Positions 16,566 through 26,130 of a DNA stretch of 64,000 nucleotides are shown here, piece by piece. Under the pieces are notes generated by a model. That model ran no database searches, was not told the DNA's origin, and saw only the letters and a program-made list of their open reading frames with translations. Where the stretch lies: the NCBI RefSeq assembly GCF_036884275.1, contig NZ_CP145607.1:979001-1043000 (forward strand), given 5' to 3'. The position numbers and the translations under genes are program-made. Origin of the DNA: Sphingomonas kaistensis (GTDB lineage Bacteria; Pseudomonadota; Alphaproteobacteria; Sphingomonadales; Sphingomonadaceae). Within the stretch, counting starts at the first letter, position 1; each line of letters opens with the position of its first letter.

Positions 16566-17488
16566 TTTGCGCTCTCCTCGGTCCCGACCATGTGCAGAAA
16601 AACGTCGTGCAGGCTGGCGCGGTGTTCTTCGAAGCGGCGCAGCGCGATGCCGCCCGCCGAGCAATGTTCGAGGAGGTCGCCGGCAGACGCTCCGGGTTTG
16701 AGTGTCACCGCATAATCCTGCCAGCCGTCGACCGGCTGTCCTTGCGCGCGGCAGTCGGCGACGCCCGCCACGCCCGCCAGCGAGTGCCGCGCGGTGACGA
16801 CCAGCCGCGCGGGAAGCAGCGCGCGAGCTTCGTCGAGGTTGCCTTCGAACTTCTTGGCGCCGCGGTCGAGCAGCAGCAGCCGATCGCACAGGCGTTCGGC
16901 ATGCTGCATGACGTGGGTCGAGAAGACCACGGTCGCGCCCTTGTCCGACGCGCGGCGGATTTCGTCCTCGAGCAGGCCCTGGTTGACCGGATCAAGCCCG
17001 GAAAAAGGCTCGTCGAGGATCAACAGTTGCGGGCTGTTGACCACCGCGGTCGCCAGCTGGACCTTCTGCGCCATGCCCTTGGACAGTTGCCCGACCGTCG
17101 ACTTGGTGTTGGCGGACAGGCCGAAGCGGTCGAGCAGCGCCAGCCCCTCGGTCCGCGCGTCGCCCGGGGACATGCCCTTGAGGCGGCCGAAATAGACGAT
17201 CGTGTCGATCGCCGACATGGTGCGGTAGAGGCCGCGCTCTTCGGGGAGGAAGCCGAGGAACGGTGCATTTTCACGGCCCGGTGCGCGGCCGAGGACCGAT
17301 ATGCTGCCGCTGGTCGGGCGGATGATGTCGAGCACCATGCGCAGCGAGGTCGTCTTGCCCGCGCCATTGCCGCCGAGAAAGCCGAACACCTCGCCCGGAT
17401 GGACGGCGAAGCTCAGGTCGTCGACCGCGGTGAAATCGCCATATTTCTTGGTGACACGGTCGAGCACCAACGCGTCGGCAGTTTGCAC
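16562..17488 (-). CDS. ABC transporter ATP-binding protein (NatA-like)
   Basis: A 308-residue ATPase with Walker A (GGNGAGKTT), a Q-loop region (FLPEERGLYRTM), the signature GQLSKGMAQKVQLA, Walker B (LLILDEP) and the switch histidine (STHVM). The EERGLY Q-loop and the C-terminal extension of about 90 residues are typical of NatA-type exporters. The GTG at 17488 is chosen because a GGGGGA ribosome site lies about 11 bp upstream and the protein then begins just before the first strand. It is translationally coupled to the permease. Confidence 0.9.
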   Translation of the reverse strand: MQTADALVLDRVTKKYGDFTAVDDLSFAVHPGEVFGFLGGNGAGKTTSLRMVLDIIRPTSGSISVLGRAPGRENAPFLGFLPEERGLYRTMSAIDTIVYFGRLKGMSPGDARTEGLALLDRFGLSANTKSTVGQLSKGMAQKVQLATAVVNSPQLLILDEPFSGLDPVNQGLLEDEIRRASDKGATVVFSTHVMQHAERLCDRLLLLDRGAKKFEGNLDEARALLPARLVVTARHSLAGVAGVADCRAQGQPVDGWQDYAVTLKPGASAGDLLEHCSAGGIALRRFEEHRASLHDVFLHMVGTEESAK

Positions 17489-17577
17489 TTCTTGTATCCC
17501 CCGTTGCCGAGGAATGGAGCCGACAGTCACCGATCGGTCAACCCGGCTTCGGCCCACGCTTCGACGAACGGCGGGGC

Positions 17578-19164
17578 TTAATCCGCCAGCGCCTCGGCGA
17601 TCAGGCGGCGGCTGTTGTCGATGCCGTAGAGCGCGATGAAGCTGCCGAGGCGCGGGCCCTGGCTGGAGCCGAGCAGCGTCTCATAGGCCGCCTGGAACCA
17701 CTCGCGCAGGCGATCCTTGCCGTAATGGCGCTTGCCGATCTTGAACACCGCGTTTTGGATTTCGTCGGCGGGCGTGTCGGCCGGGAAATCGGCGAGAAGC
17801 GCATCGAGGTCACGCAAGGCAGCGGCTTCGGCTTCGGTCGGGGCGCGGCGCTGGAGGCCCGGCACCACGAAGTCGCGGGCATAGGTAACCGCCAGCCCGA
17901 TTAGTTCGTCGAGCTCCGGATCGGTTTCGGGCGAGGTGCCCGGCGCATAACGCTGGACGAAACGCCAGGCGGTGTCCTTGTCGGCGACGCCGGGCAGGCT
18001 GGCGAGGTTGAGCAGCAGCCCGAACCCGAGCGGAAGCGCCGTCGGCTCGGGCACCGCGCCGCCGTGAATGTGATGCACCGGATTGCCGAGGCGCTGCTCG
18101 ACCGGCTGTTCGGGCCAGCGGCCGCGGAACTGCCAATAGTCGTCGATCGCGCGCGGGATCAGGCCGAGGTGGAGGTTCTTGGCCTTCTTGGGCTCACGGA
18201 ACAGATAGAATTCGAGGCTCCGCTCGCCGCCATACTTGAGCCAATCGTCCAGCGTTAGGCCGTTCCCCTTGGACTTGGAGATCTTCTCGCCCTTTTCGTC
18301 GAGGAACATCTCGTAATTGAACCCCTCGGGCGGTCGGGCGCCGAGAATACGGGCGATCTTGCCCGACTGGATGGTCGAGTCGATCAGGTCCTTGCCCGCC
18401 ATTTCGTAATCGACCCCGAGCGCGACCCAGCGCATCGCCCAGTCGACCTTCCATTGCAGCTTGCTGAGGCCGCCGAGCGCCGACTGCGTAACTTCCTGAC
18501 CATCCTCATCGGTGAAGGCAATGGTCCCGGCGTCCGCGTCGACGACCTTCACCGGCACCTGCAACACCCGGCCGGTGGTGGGCGAGATCGGCAGCACCGG
18601 TGAATAAGTCTGGCGCCGCTCTTCGCGCAGGGTCGGTAGCATCACGCCCATGATGGCGTCGAAATGCCGCAGTACCTGCCGCAGCGCGTCGTCGAACCGG
18701 CCCGAGGTGTAGGCGTCTGTCGCGCTGACGAATTCATAGTCGAAGCTGAAGCGGTCGAGGAATTGCCGCAGCAGCGCATTGTTGTGATGCGCGAAGCTGG
18801 GGTGGCAGCCGAAGGGATCGGGGACCTCAGTCAACGGCTTGCCCAGCGCCGCCGTCAGCAATTCGCCGTTGGGCACATTGTCCGGCACCTTGCGCAGGCC
18901 ATCCATGTCGTCGCTGAAGGCCACCAGCCGGGTCGGCACCTTGCCGCCGGTCAGCGTCTCGAAGGCGCGGCGGACCCAGGTCGTCCGCAGGACCTCGGTA
19001 AATGTCCCGATATGGGGCAGGCCCGAGGGGCCGTAACCGGTCTCGAAGACGATCGCCTCGCCGTTCGGCTTGCCGTCCGGATAGCGCGCGAGCAGCTTGC
19101 GGGCTTCCTCGAACACCCAGGTCTTGTTGGCGAGGGCAGCTTGGGCGAGCGCGTCGTCGGTCAT
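17578..19164 (-). CDS. lysS: Lysyl-tRNA synthetase, class I
   Basis: A 528-residue class I synthetase that charges tRNA-Lys. The HIGH-type motif appears as GPSGLPHIGT near residue 50 and the KMSKS motif as EKISKSKGN in the middle of the protein. Class I LysRS is the archaeal-type form; it is also normal for many alphaproteobacteria, so it is a lineage marker rather than a sign of recent transfer. The ATG at 19164 begins MTDDALAQ; the open frame extends upstream without family similarity. The gene stands alone, downstream of a short divergent gap. Confidence 0.95.
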   Translation of the reverse strand: MTDDALAQAALANKTWVFEEARKLLARYPDGKPNGEAIVFETGYGPSGLPHIGTFTEVLRTTWVRRAFETLTGGKVPTRLVAFSDDMDGLRKVPDNVPNGELLTAALGKPLTEVPDPFGCHPSFAHHNNALLRQFLDRFSFDYEFVSATDAYTSGRFDDALRQVLRHFDAIMGVMLPTLREERRQTYSPVLPISPTTGRVLQVPVKVVDADAGTIAFTDEDGQEVTQSALGGLSKLQWKVDWAMRWVALGVDYEMAGKDLIDSTIQSGKIARILGARPPEGFNYEMFLDEKGEKISKSKGNGLTLDDWLKYGGERSLEFYLFREPKKAKNLHLGLIPRAIDDYWQFRGRWPEQPVEQRLGNPVHHIHGGAVPEPTALPLGFGLLLNLASLPGVADKDTAWRFVQRYAPGTSPETDPELDELIGLAVTYARDFVVPGLQRRAPTEAEAAALRDLDALLADFPADTPADEIQNAVFKIGKRHYGKDRLREWFQAAYETLLGSSQGPRLGSFIALYGIDNSRRLIAEALAD

Positions 19165-19281
19165 GGTCCAAGCGAATGCGTTGTTGCAGGTGCGAAGGCA
19201 AGGGGCAGGCAAGCGCCGTTTACGAAGCCGGTCTTTGGGCGGTATGTGGAACTTGAGTGGCAGGTGGAGCGATATAGCGAC

Positions 19282-19518
19282 GTGCAGACCACTCGAACCA
19301 TCCTCGCCGCCCTGGGCATCGTCGCCGTTATCTTCGGCATCCCCATCATGGCGACTCTCGTCGCCGGACAATTCGGCATGTCGGTCCGTCTGATCGGCTG
19401 GACCACATTGGTCGCGATGATGGTGCTGGCGTTCCAGTCCCGCTACCTCCTCGCCCGCGTCCTGGGCGAGCGGAAGTTGGCGCCCGCGATGGCGCGCCGG
19501 ACCTTCAAGCGCCGCTAA
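19282..19518 (+). CDS. Small two-helix membrane protein
   Basis: A putative 78-residue protein with two hydrophobic helices (about residues 5-28 and 36-56) and a basic C-terminus ending RRTFKRR. The GTG at 19282 is chosen because a GGTGGAG ribosome-like site lies 11-14 bp upstream and the hydrophobic segment begins directly after it. In-frame upstream GTGs would add a few residues. No family was recognised. It sits between the divergent lysS gene and the helicase gene. Confidence 0.5.
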   Translation: MQTTRTILAALGIVAVIFGIPIMATLVAGQFGMSVRLIGWTTLVAMMVLAFQSRYLLARVLGERKLAPAMARRTFKRR

Positions 19519-19589
19519 GCGCTCGGCAATTTTGCGGCGCTGACAGTTCGGCGTTGCCCTTTCGTTCCCCTGTCGCCACATGAAGAACG

Positions 19590-22325
19590 GTGACGTCCGT
19601 TCTCGCTCTTCCCGCCCTTCACGCATCGCACGCCGGCATCTGGTTGGTCGGGCGTGAGGGCGCGCGGGAAGCCGGGCGAGGCGAAGCGATCCGGGCGGTC
19701 TCCGACACGCCGCATATCCTCCTTAACGCCCCGCTCGCCGGGCAACGCCTCGGCTACCCTGAAGTCAGCGGGCTCGACCTTCTCGAGCTGTTCGCCTTTG
19801 TCCACCCGGCGCGCTTCGTGGTTCCGACCGTGCCGGGACTGGCGGCGTTCGTCGGGCTGGCAGCGCCGGTCGACGAAGCGGCGGCGGCAGGGCTGTTGCC
19901 GGCGATTGCCGGGCGATTGCTGGCGACGCTGGCCGACGAACGCTGGGCAGCGCGGGAGGGCGCGTGGACCATCAATGCGACGTTGCACCGGATCGGCTGG
20001 GGCTGGGCCGGGCTGGTCGGCCAGCGACTGGCGCGGCCCGAGCGGGGCGAGCGAATGCTCTTCTCGCGGCTGGAGCCGTGGGAGGAGACGGCCGAGCGGC
20101 CCCCGGCGCGGGTGATCCGGCTGGGCGACGGGGAGGCCGAGGCGCGGTTGGCGCAGCTGACCGGCGCAGGATCGGAAACGCGTGAGGGCCAGCGCGCCTT
20201 TGCCGCCGCCGCCGCCCACGCCTTTGCCCCACGCGACCGCCGCGACGCGCCCAACGTGCTGCTGGCCGAGGCAGGCACGGGCATCGGCAAGACGCTCGGC
20301 TATCTCGCCCCCGCCTCGCTGTGGGCGGAGAAGGCGGGCGGGGCGGTGTGGGTGTCGACCTATACCAAGGCGCTGCAGCGCCAGCTCGACGCCGAGGGCG
20401 CGCGGATCGTTCCCGACGAGTCCGAGCGCAAGAAACGCATCGTGGTGCGCAAGGGACGCGAGAATTACCTCTGCCTGCTCAATCTCGAGGACGCGCTTCA
20501 AGGGAGTTTCTCGGGCCGCGCCGCGGTGCTGGCGCAATTGGTCGGGCGCTGGGCGGCCTACAGCAAGGACGGCGACATGGTGGGCGGCGACCTGCCGGGC
20601 TGGTTGCCGAGCCTGTTCCGCCGCGCCGGGGCCACCGCGCTGACCGACCGGCGCGGCGAATGTGTCTATGCGGGCTGCCCGCACTACCGGAAATGCTTCA
20701 TCGAAAAGGCCGAGCGGGCGAGTCGCGGAGCCGATCTGGTGATCGCCAATCATGCGCTGGTGATGGTGTCCGCCGCGCGCGGGCGATTGGGCGGCGGGCT
20801 TGAGCGGATCGTGTTCGACGAGGGCCACCATCTGTTCGACGCTGCCGATTCGACCTTCGCGGTGGCGCTGACCGGCGCCGAGACGATCGAGCTCAGGCGC
20901 TGGATCGTCGGCCCCGAGCGCAGCACCCGCGGGCGGCGACGGGGCCTTGCCGCGCGGCTGATGGACGTCTGCTCCTATGACGAGGAAGGTGCGCTGGCGC
21001 TTGATGCGGCGGTGCAGGCGGCGGGGTTGCTGCCGGGCGACGGCTGGCTCGGCCGGGTGGTCGAGGGCCTGCCCTTGGGGCCACTCGAAGCCTTGTTCGC
21101 GGCGGTGCGGAGCAGTGTGCTGGCGCGGGCCCGGGCGGAAGATGCGGGCTATGGGCTCGAGACCGAGCTGGCCGAGCCCGATGCCGCCCTGGTCGAAGCC
21201 GCCGCAGCGGCGCTGGTCGCGCTCGAATCGCTGCAACGGCCGATGACCGCGCTTCGGTTGCGGCTGGAAGCGGTGCTGGAAGATGGACCCGACTGGCTCG
21301 ACGCCGCGGCGCGCGCGCGGGTCGAAGGGGCGATCGCGGGGTTGAACTGGCGCGGCGGCGCGGTCGCCGCCTGGGCGCAGCTACTGGCGCGGGTCGGCGG
21401 CGCGGCGGACCCGGACTTCGTCGACTGGATGAATGTCGACCGGATCGAAGGGCGTGAACTCGACATCGGGCTTCAACGCCGCTGGCTCGATCCGACCCGG
21501 CCGCTCGCCAAGGCGGTGATCGAACCCGCCCACGGCGTCCTCGTCACCTCCGCCACCCTGCGCGGGGGCGAAGAGCATTGGGAGGTCGCCGACGCCCGCA
21601 CCGGCGCCGCGCACTTGCCGGCGGCGCCCGCGCACTTCCACGCCGCCAGCCCCTTCGACTACGCGTCGGCGGCTGAAGTGCTGGTGGTGACCGACGTCAA
21701 GCAGGGCGATCTGGCGGCGCTTGCCAACGCTTATGCTCGGCTGATCACCGCCGCGCGCGGCGGGACGCTCGGCCTGTTCACCGCCATCGCCCGGCTGAAA
21801 GCGGTGCAGGCGCGGATCGCCGACCGGCTCGCGCGCGAGCAGTTGCCGCTGCTCGCCCAGCATGTCGATCCGATCGATACGGGCACCCTGGTCGACATGT
21901 TCCGCGCCGATCCGCGCGCCAGCCTGCTCGGCACCGATGCGCTGCGCGACGGGGTGGACGTGCCGGGCGATTCGCTGCGGCTGGTGGTGATGGAGCGTGT
22001 GCCCTGGCCGCGGCCGACCGTCTTGCATGCGGCGCGGCGGCTGGCGGGCGGCGGGTCGGCCTATGATGACCGGGTGGTGAAGGCGCGGCTGGCGCAGGCG
22101 TTCGGGCGGCTGGTCCGGCGGCAGGGCGACAAAGGCACCTTCGTGATGCTGTCGGCGGCCTGCCCGTCGCGGCTTCTGACCGCCTTTCCGTCGGGCGTGC
22201 AGGTCAGCCGGGTGACTCTGGAAGAAGCGGTGACCCGAGTGGCCGCGGCGCGCGGGCCGGTGGGCGGCTCAATCGGCGAGCGCGGCGACGAGGCCCGCCC
22301 GGACCCGCTTCAGCGCGTCGGCTAG
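19590..22325 (+). CDS. DinG/XPD-like ATP-dependent DNA helicase
   Basis: A 911-residue superfamily 2 helicase. Walker A is AEAGTGIGKT (about residues 227-236) and the Walker B box is DEGHH. A cysteine set between them (LCLL, CVYAGC, KCF) matches the [4Fe-4S] domain of the XPD/DinG helicases. C-terminal motifs include LLGTDALRDGVDVPG and an arginine-rich motif VI (QAFGRLVRR). The N-terminal 200 residues are an extra domain not present in E. coli DinG. These enzymes unwind DNA in a 5'-3' direction during repair and replication-transcription conflicts. GTG start at 19590. The 3' end overlaps the convergent merR-like gene by 57 bp. Confidence 0.88.
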   Translation: MTSVLALPALHASHAGIWLVGREGAREAGRGEAIRAVSDTPHILLNAPLAGQRLGYPEVSGLDLLELFAFVHPARFVVPTVPGLAAFVGLAAPVDEAAAAGLLPAIAGRLLATLADERWAAREGAWTINATLHRIGWGWAGLVGQRLARPERGERMLFSRLEPWEETAERPPARVIRLGDGEAEARLAQLTGAGSETREGQRAFAAAAAHAFAPRDRRDAPNVLLAEAGTGIGKTLGYLAPASLWAEKAGGAVWVSTYTKALQRQLDAEGARIVPDESERKKRIVVRKGRENYLCLLNLEDALQGSFSGRAAVLAQLVGRWAAYSKDGDMVGGDLPGWLPSLFRRAGATALTDRRGECVYAGCPHYRKCFIEKAERASRGADLVIANHALVMVSAARGRLGGGLERIVFDEGHHLFDAADSTFAVALTGAETIELRRWIVGPERSTRGRRRGLAARLMDVCSYDEEGALALDAAVQAAGLLPGDGWLGRVVEGLPLGPLEALFAAVRSSVLARARAEDAGYGLETELAEPDAALVEAAAAALVALESLQRPMTALRLRLEAVLEDGPDWLDAAARARVEGAIAGLNWRGGAVAAWAQLLARVGGAADPDFVDWMNVDRIEGRELDIGLQRRWLDPTRPLAKAVIEPAHGVLVTSATLRGGEEHWEVADARTGAAHLPAAPAHFHAASPFDYASAAEVLVVTDVKQGDLAALANAYARLITAARGGTLGLFTAIARLKAVQARIADRLAREQLPLLAQHVDPIDTGTLVDMFRADPRASLLGTDALRDGVDVPGDSLRLVVMERVPWPRPTVLHAARRLAGGGSAYDDRVVKARLAQAFGRLVRRQGDKGTFVMLSAACPSRLLTAFPSGVQVSRVTLEEAVTRVAAARGPVGGSIGERGDEARPDPLQRVG

Positions 22326-22613
22326 ACCTTCATCCTGCGCGACCGGCTCGGGCAACGGTTTCTTGCTCTTCAGCAACTGCTGGACACCGCGCACGGTATA
22401 GCCCTGGTGCGTGAGCAAGGCATGGATCCGGCGGACCAGATCGACGTCCTCGGGCCGGTAATAACGGCGATTGCCCGCGCGCTGCAGCGGCTTCAGCTGG
22501 GTAAAGCGGCTTTCCCAATAGCGCAGGATATGCTGCGCGATCCCGAGTTCTGCCGAAACCTCGCCGATGGTGCGGAATGCCGAAGGGTCCTTGGCTCCGG
22601 GCGAGGCAGGCAC
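22269..22613 (-). CDS. MerR family transcriptional regulator
   Basis: A 114-residue regulator with an N-terminal MerR winged helix (about 13-80: TIGEVSAELGIAQHILRYWE, then GNRRYYRPEDVDLV). A short helical tail lacks metal-binding cysteines. Proteins of this size downstream of ihfA are standard in alphaproteobacteria and their effector is unknown. The start at 22613 lies 5 bp after the ihfA stop, so the two are cotranscribed. The last 57 bp overlap the end of the helicase gene on the other strand. Confidence 0.9.
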   Translation of the reverse strand: MPASPGAKDPSAFRTIGEVSAELGIAQHILRYWESRFTQLKPLQRAGNRRYYRPEDVDLVRRIHALLTHQGYTVRGVQQLLKSKKPLPEPVAQDEGLADALKRVRAGLVAALAD

Positions 22614-22618
22614 GTCGA

Positions 22619-22954
22619 TCAGTCGCGCGCGATCTTGTCGCGCATGGTCTGGCTGGCGCGGAAGGTCATCACCCGGCGCGGCGCGATCGGCACTTCAACA
22701 CCCGTCTTCGGGTTGCGACCGACCCTTTGGCCCTTGTCACGCAGGATGAAGCTGCCGAAGCCCGAAATCTTGACGTTCTGCCCGTCGGACAAGGCGGCGC
22801 ACATGTGATGCAGCAGCCGTTCGACCATCGAGGCCGATTCGGCGCGGCTGAGACCGAGCTTGCGATGCACCACATCGCCCAGATCGGCGCGGGTAAGCGT
22901 TCCCGCATGCATCTCGCTCATCTGCCCGCCACGCGGGATTCCAGCGTCGGCCAT
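22619..22954 (-). CDS. ihfA: Integration host factor subunit alpha
   Basis: A 111-residue HU/IHF-fold DNA-bending protein. The core contains [20 protein letters not shown] and the ISGFGSF and GRNPKTG segments, with the beta-arm proline of the IHF family. It pairs with IhfB to bend DNA in recombination, replication and promoter architecture. The ATG at 22954 is preferred because GGAGTAGGA lies just upstream; an internal ATG at 22921 would give a 100-residue form. It belongs to the rpmF-plsX-fabH-ihfA-merR run; a 118-bp gap after fabH may hold its own promoter. Confidence 0.93.
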   Translation of the reverse strand: MADAGIPRGGQMSEMHAGTLTRADLGDVVHRKLGLSRAESASMVERLLHHMCAALSDGQNVKISGFGSFILRDKGQRVGRNPKTGVEVPIAPRRVMTFRASQTMRDKIARD

Positions 22955-23072
22955 TCTATCCTACTCCGCCCTGTCGGCGCCCCCGTTATTGCGCCCCCGA
23001 GCCTTTGCATAACGTAAAAGCCTAGGTCGGCAAACAGACAATCTCGCAAAGTTGCCGATGATTGTCCGATAG

Positions 23073-24035
23073 TTAAACGGAAAGTAGCGCGGCACCCCAG
23101 GTGAACCCGCCGCCCATTGCTTCCAGCACGATGAGGTCGCCGGGCTTGATCCGGCCGTCCTTGACCGCGACGTCGAGCGCCAGCGGGACCGAGGCGGCGG
23201 ACGTGTTGGCGTGGCGGTCGACCGTCATCACCACCTTGTCGGGCGACAGGCCGAGCTTGCGGGCGGTGGCGTCGATGATCCGGGCGTTGGCCTGGTGCGG
23301 CACCACCCAATCGACATCCGCCGGGGTCTTGCCCGCGGCTTCCAAGACTTCGCCGAGCACGCTGGCGAGATTGACGACCGCGTGGCGGAACACCTCGCGG
23401 CCCTTCATGCGCAGCTTGCCGACGGTGCCGGTGGTCGACGGGCCGCCGTCGACATAAAGCATGTCGCCCCACTGGCCGTCGGCGTGGAGCTTGGTCGCGA
23501 GGATGCCGCGTCCGTCGGTCTCTTCGGCGCGCAGCACGACCGCGCCGGCGCCATCGCCGAACAGGACACAGGTGGTGCGGTCTTCCCAGTCGAGAATGCG
23601 GCTGAAGGTCTCGGCGCCGATCACCAGCGCAGTCTTGGCATTCCCGCCGCGCAGCATGGCATCGGCGGTGGTCAGGGCATAGAGGAAACCGGTGCAAACC
23701 GCGTGGACGTCGAACGCGATCGCGTCCTTGATGCCGAGCAGGTGCTGGACCTTGGTCGCGCTGCTTGGAAAGGTCTGGTCTGGGGTCGCGGTCGCAAGGA
23801 CGATGATGTCGACCTCCGACGCGTCGATCCCGGCATGCTCAAGCGCCTTGCGCGACGCTTCGGCCGCCAGAGTGGCGGTGGTTTCGCCTTCACCGGCGAT
23901 ATAGCGACTGCGGATGCCGGTGCGCTCGACGATCCATTCGTCCGACGTATCGACCTGCGCCGCCAGTTCGGCATTGTCGACGCGCCGGGCCGGAAGCGCC
24001 GACCCCACTCCCAGAAAAACGCTACGCAGGGTCAC
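23073..24035 (-). CDS. fabH: Beta-ketoacyl-ACP synthase III
   Basis: A 320-residue condensing enzyme that joins acetyl-CoA to malonyl-ACP and so starts fatty acid synthesis. The catalytic triad is visible: Cys114 in AVCTGF, His246 in PHQAN and Asn276 in [10 protein letters not shown]. The length is normal for the family. It lies 6 bp after plsX, in the same order as in many bacteria, which couples fatty acid initiation to phospholipid initiation. Confidence 0.97.
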   Translation of the reverse strand: MTLRSVFLGVGSALPARRVDNAELAAQVDTSDEWIVERTGIRSRYIAGEGETTATLAAEASRKALEHAGIDASEVDIIVLATATPDQTFPSSATKVQHLLGIKDAIAFDVHAVCTGFLYALTTADAMLRGGNAKTALVIGAETFSRILDWEDRTTCVLFGDGAGAVVLRAEETDGRGILATKLHADGQWGDMLYVDGGPSTTGTVGKLRMKGREVFRHAVVNLASVLGEVLEAAGKTPADVDWVVPHQANARIIDATARKLGLSPDKVVMTVDRHANTSAASVPLALDVAVKDGRIKPGDLIVLEAMGGGFTWGAALLSV

Positions 24036-24041
24036 TTGGGA

Positions 24042-25082
24042 TTACTCGCTTGCGGCAAAGGCGTGGGCGCGGAACTCGTCGAGATCGCTAACCACCTGAT
24101 TGACGATATCGCCGCGAACCATTCGGGCGGCGACGGCAATGGCGTTGGCGACGCCCTTGGCATTGGCCCCGCCGTGGCTTTTCACGACCAGGCCATTAAG
24201 GCCCAAGAAGACCGCGCCATTGTGATTGTTGGGGTCGAGGTGGACCTTGAGCATGTGCAGCGCGGGCTTCGACAGCGCGAACCCCGCCTTGGAGCGCAGC
24301 GACGAGGTGAAGGCGCGGCGCAGAAGGTCGGTGACGAAGCGGGCCGTGCCTTCGGCGGTCTTCAGCGCGATGTTGCCCGAAAAGCCGTCGGTCACGACCA
24401 CGTCGACCTTGCCGCGCGACAGTTGGTCGCCTTCGGTGAAGCCGTCGAATTGCAGATGAAGATAGGTCGCCTCGCGCAGCAGCGCGGCGGCTTCCTTGAG
24501 CTCGCCGGTGCCCTTGAGTTCCTCGGTGCCGATGTTGAGCAGCTTCACCCGCGGTTTCTTGAGGCCGAGCACGGTGCGGGCGTAGGCCGCGCCCATCACC
24601 GCGAACTGGACGAGGTTCTGGGCGTCGCACTCGGTGTTGGCGCCGAGGTCCAGCATCACGCAATCGTGGCTGCCGAGGGTGGGGAGGAGCGCAGTCAGCG
24701 CCGGGCGGTCGATCCCCGGCATGGTGCGCAGCGCAAGCTTGCTCATCGCCATCAGTGCGCCGGTGTTGCCGGCGGACAGAGCGGCGTCGGCGCTGCCGTC
24801 CTTTACCGCATTGATGGCGAGGCCCATCGACGTCGTGCGGGCACGGCGCAGCGCCTGGCTCGGCTTTTCGTCGCCGGCGATGCTGTCGGGGGCGTGAAGG
24901 ATCGTCGCGCTGCCGGCGGGCAGCGACAGCTTTTCGAGCGCGGGACCAAGGACGGCTTCGTCGCCGACCAGCAGAAAGCGCAGCGAGCGGTCGGCCTTGA
25001 GGGCGCGCTCGACACCGCCGAGAACCGCCTCCGGGCCGCCATCGCCTCCCATCACGTCCACGGCGATCCGCGGAGCGACCAT
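24042..25082 (-). CDS. plsX: Phosphate acyltransferase PlsX
   Basis: A 346-residue enzyme converting acyl-ACP to acyl-phosphate, the donor for PlsY in phospholipid synthesis. Family signatures are [12 protein letters not shown] at the N-terminus, [11 protein letters not shown] in the middle and [10 protein letters not shown] in the second half. The ATG at 25082 places the start two residues before the conserved PRIAVD segment; a GTG at 25112 would add ten residues. It follows rpmF and precedes fabH, the usual operon. Confidence 0.95.
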   Translation of the reverse strand: MVAPRIAVDVMGGDGGPEAVLGGVERALKADRSLRFLLVGDEAVLGPALEKLSLPAGSATILHAPDSIAGDEKPSQALRRARTTSMGLAINAVKDGSADAALSAGNTGALMAMSKLALRTMPGIDRPALTALLPTLGSHDCVMLDLGANTECDAQNLVQFAVMGAAYARTVLGLKKPRVKLLNIGTEELKGTGELKEAAALLREATYLHLQFDGFTEGDQLSRGKVDVVVTDGFSGNIALKTAEGTARFVTDLLRRAFTSSLRSKAGFALSKPALHMLKVHLDPNNHNGAVFLGLNGLVVKSHGGANAKGVANAIAVAARMVRGDIVNQVVSDLDEFRAHAFAASE

Positions 25083-25126
25083 GGCGCTGGCGCTGGACGA
25101 CCTGGCGGTCACGTCAGCGACGCTCT

Positions 25127-25306
25127 TCAGGCTTCGGTCGAGACGATCTCGCGGCCGTTATAGTGGCCGCAGGCCGAGCAAAGGTTATGCGGGAGCTTGA
25201 GCTCGCCGCAGTTGGGGCATTCCTGGAAGCTCGCCGGGGTCAGCGCGTGATGGCTGCGGCGCATGTTGCGCTTCGAGGGCGAGGTCTTTCTCTTGGGGAC
25301 GGCCAT
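25127..25306 (-). CDS. rpmF: 50S ribosomal protein L32
   Basis: A 59-residue ribosomal protein reading [14 protein letters not shown] at the N-terminus. Two zinc-type CxxC pairs follow (CPNC and CSAC, about residues 30-46), then a short acidic tail. The length and the position directly before plsX are those of L32 in most bacteria. The gene was identified by translating the minus strand between 25127 and 25306. Confidence 0.96.
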   Translation of the reverse strand: MAVPKRKTSPSKRNMRRSHHALTPASFQECPNCGELKLPHNLCSACGHYNGREIVSTEA

Positions 25307-25456
25307 TGCGGCACCTGTTCTAAGCTGTTGCGGTCAAAAAAGAAGGCGACGCTCCTCCACCGGCTCACCGAGGCGTTAAGCCCCGGGGCGGCGACAAGGA
25401 TCGTCGCGAACGGGCGGCCTATAGCGCAAAGCGCCGCCGAAGCAAGGGCAAGCGGG

Positions 25457-26122
25457 TCAGGCCAGCACCTTGTCTCCGACAAAGGGATTGCTCGCCCGCT
25501 CGCGCTCGAAGCTGCTGGCGGGGCCGTGGCCTGGGATGAACACGGTCTCGTCGCCGAGCGGCCAGAGCTTGTTCTTGACCGAATCGAGCAGGGCCTGATG
25601 GTCCGACAGGGGAAAGTCGGTCCGCCCGATGGAACCCGCGAACAGCACGTCGCCGACCAGCGCCAGCGCCGAGGGCGGGTGGTGGAAGATGATGTGGCCG
25701 GGCGTGTGGCCGGGCGTTTCGTAGACGTCGAGAACGAGGTCGCCGACCGTCACCTGCTCGCCATCGCTCAGCCAGCGATTAGGCTCGAAGGGCGAGGCGT
25801 CGATGCCGTAGGCCGCGCCATCGTCGGCCAGCCGAGCGATCCAGAACAGGTCGTCGAGGTGCGGGCCTTCGATCGGCACGCCAAGCTCGGCGGCAAGTTG
25901 CCCGGCCTGGCCGCAATGGTCGATGTGGCCGTGGGTGAGGATGATCTTTTCCACGGTCACGCCAGCCTGCTGAATCGCGGCGCGGATCTTGGGCAGGTCG
26001 CCACCCGGATCGCACAGCGCCGCCTTGTTGGTCGCGGTGCACCACAGGAGGGTGCAATTCTGCTGCAGCGGGGTGACCGGGATCACCATCGCCTTCAGCG
26101 GCGGATTGTCTTGGAAGCTCAC
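25457..26122 (-). CDS. MBL-fold metallo-hydrolase (glyoxalase II-like)
   Basis: A 221-residue metallo-beta-lactamase-fold hydrolase. The metal motif THGHIDH (about residues 68-74), a further His in TPGHTPGH, the bridging Asp in GDVLFAGSIGRTDF and a final His in PGHGP complete the binuclear site. This compact group resembles YcbL/glyoxalase II enzymes that cleave thioesters such as S-lactoylglutathione, but the substrate cannot be fixed. The GTG at 26122 has an AAGGAA ribosome site and lies 8 bp after the S9 peptidase stop, so they form one transcript. Confidence 0.88.
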   Translation of the reverse strand: MSFQDNPPLKAMVIPVTPLQQNCTLLWCTATNKAALCDPGGDLPKIRAAIQQAGVTVEKIILTHGHIDHCGQAGQLAAELGVPIEGPHLDDLFWIARLADDGAAYGIDASPFEPNRWLSDGEQVTVGDLVLDVYETPGHTPGHIIFHHPPSALALVGDVLFAGSIGRTDFPLSDHQALLDSVKNKLWPLGDETVFIPGHGPASSFERERASNPFVGDKVLA

Positions 26123-26130
26123 GATATTCC

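Noticed and set aside
17578..19626. LysRS frame extended to 682 residues
   Set aside because: The segment upstream of 19164 lies opposite the small membrane protein gene and has no synthetase similarity; ATG 19164 gives the normal length.
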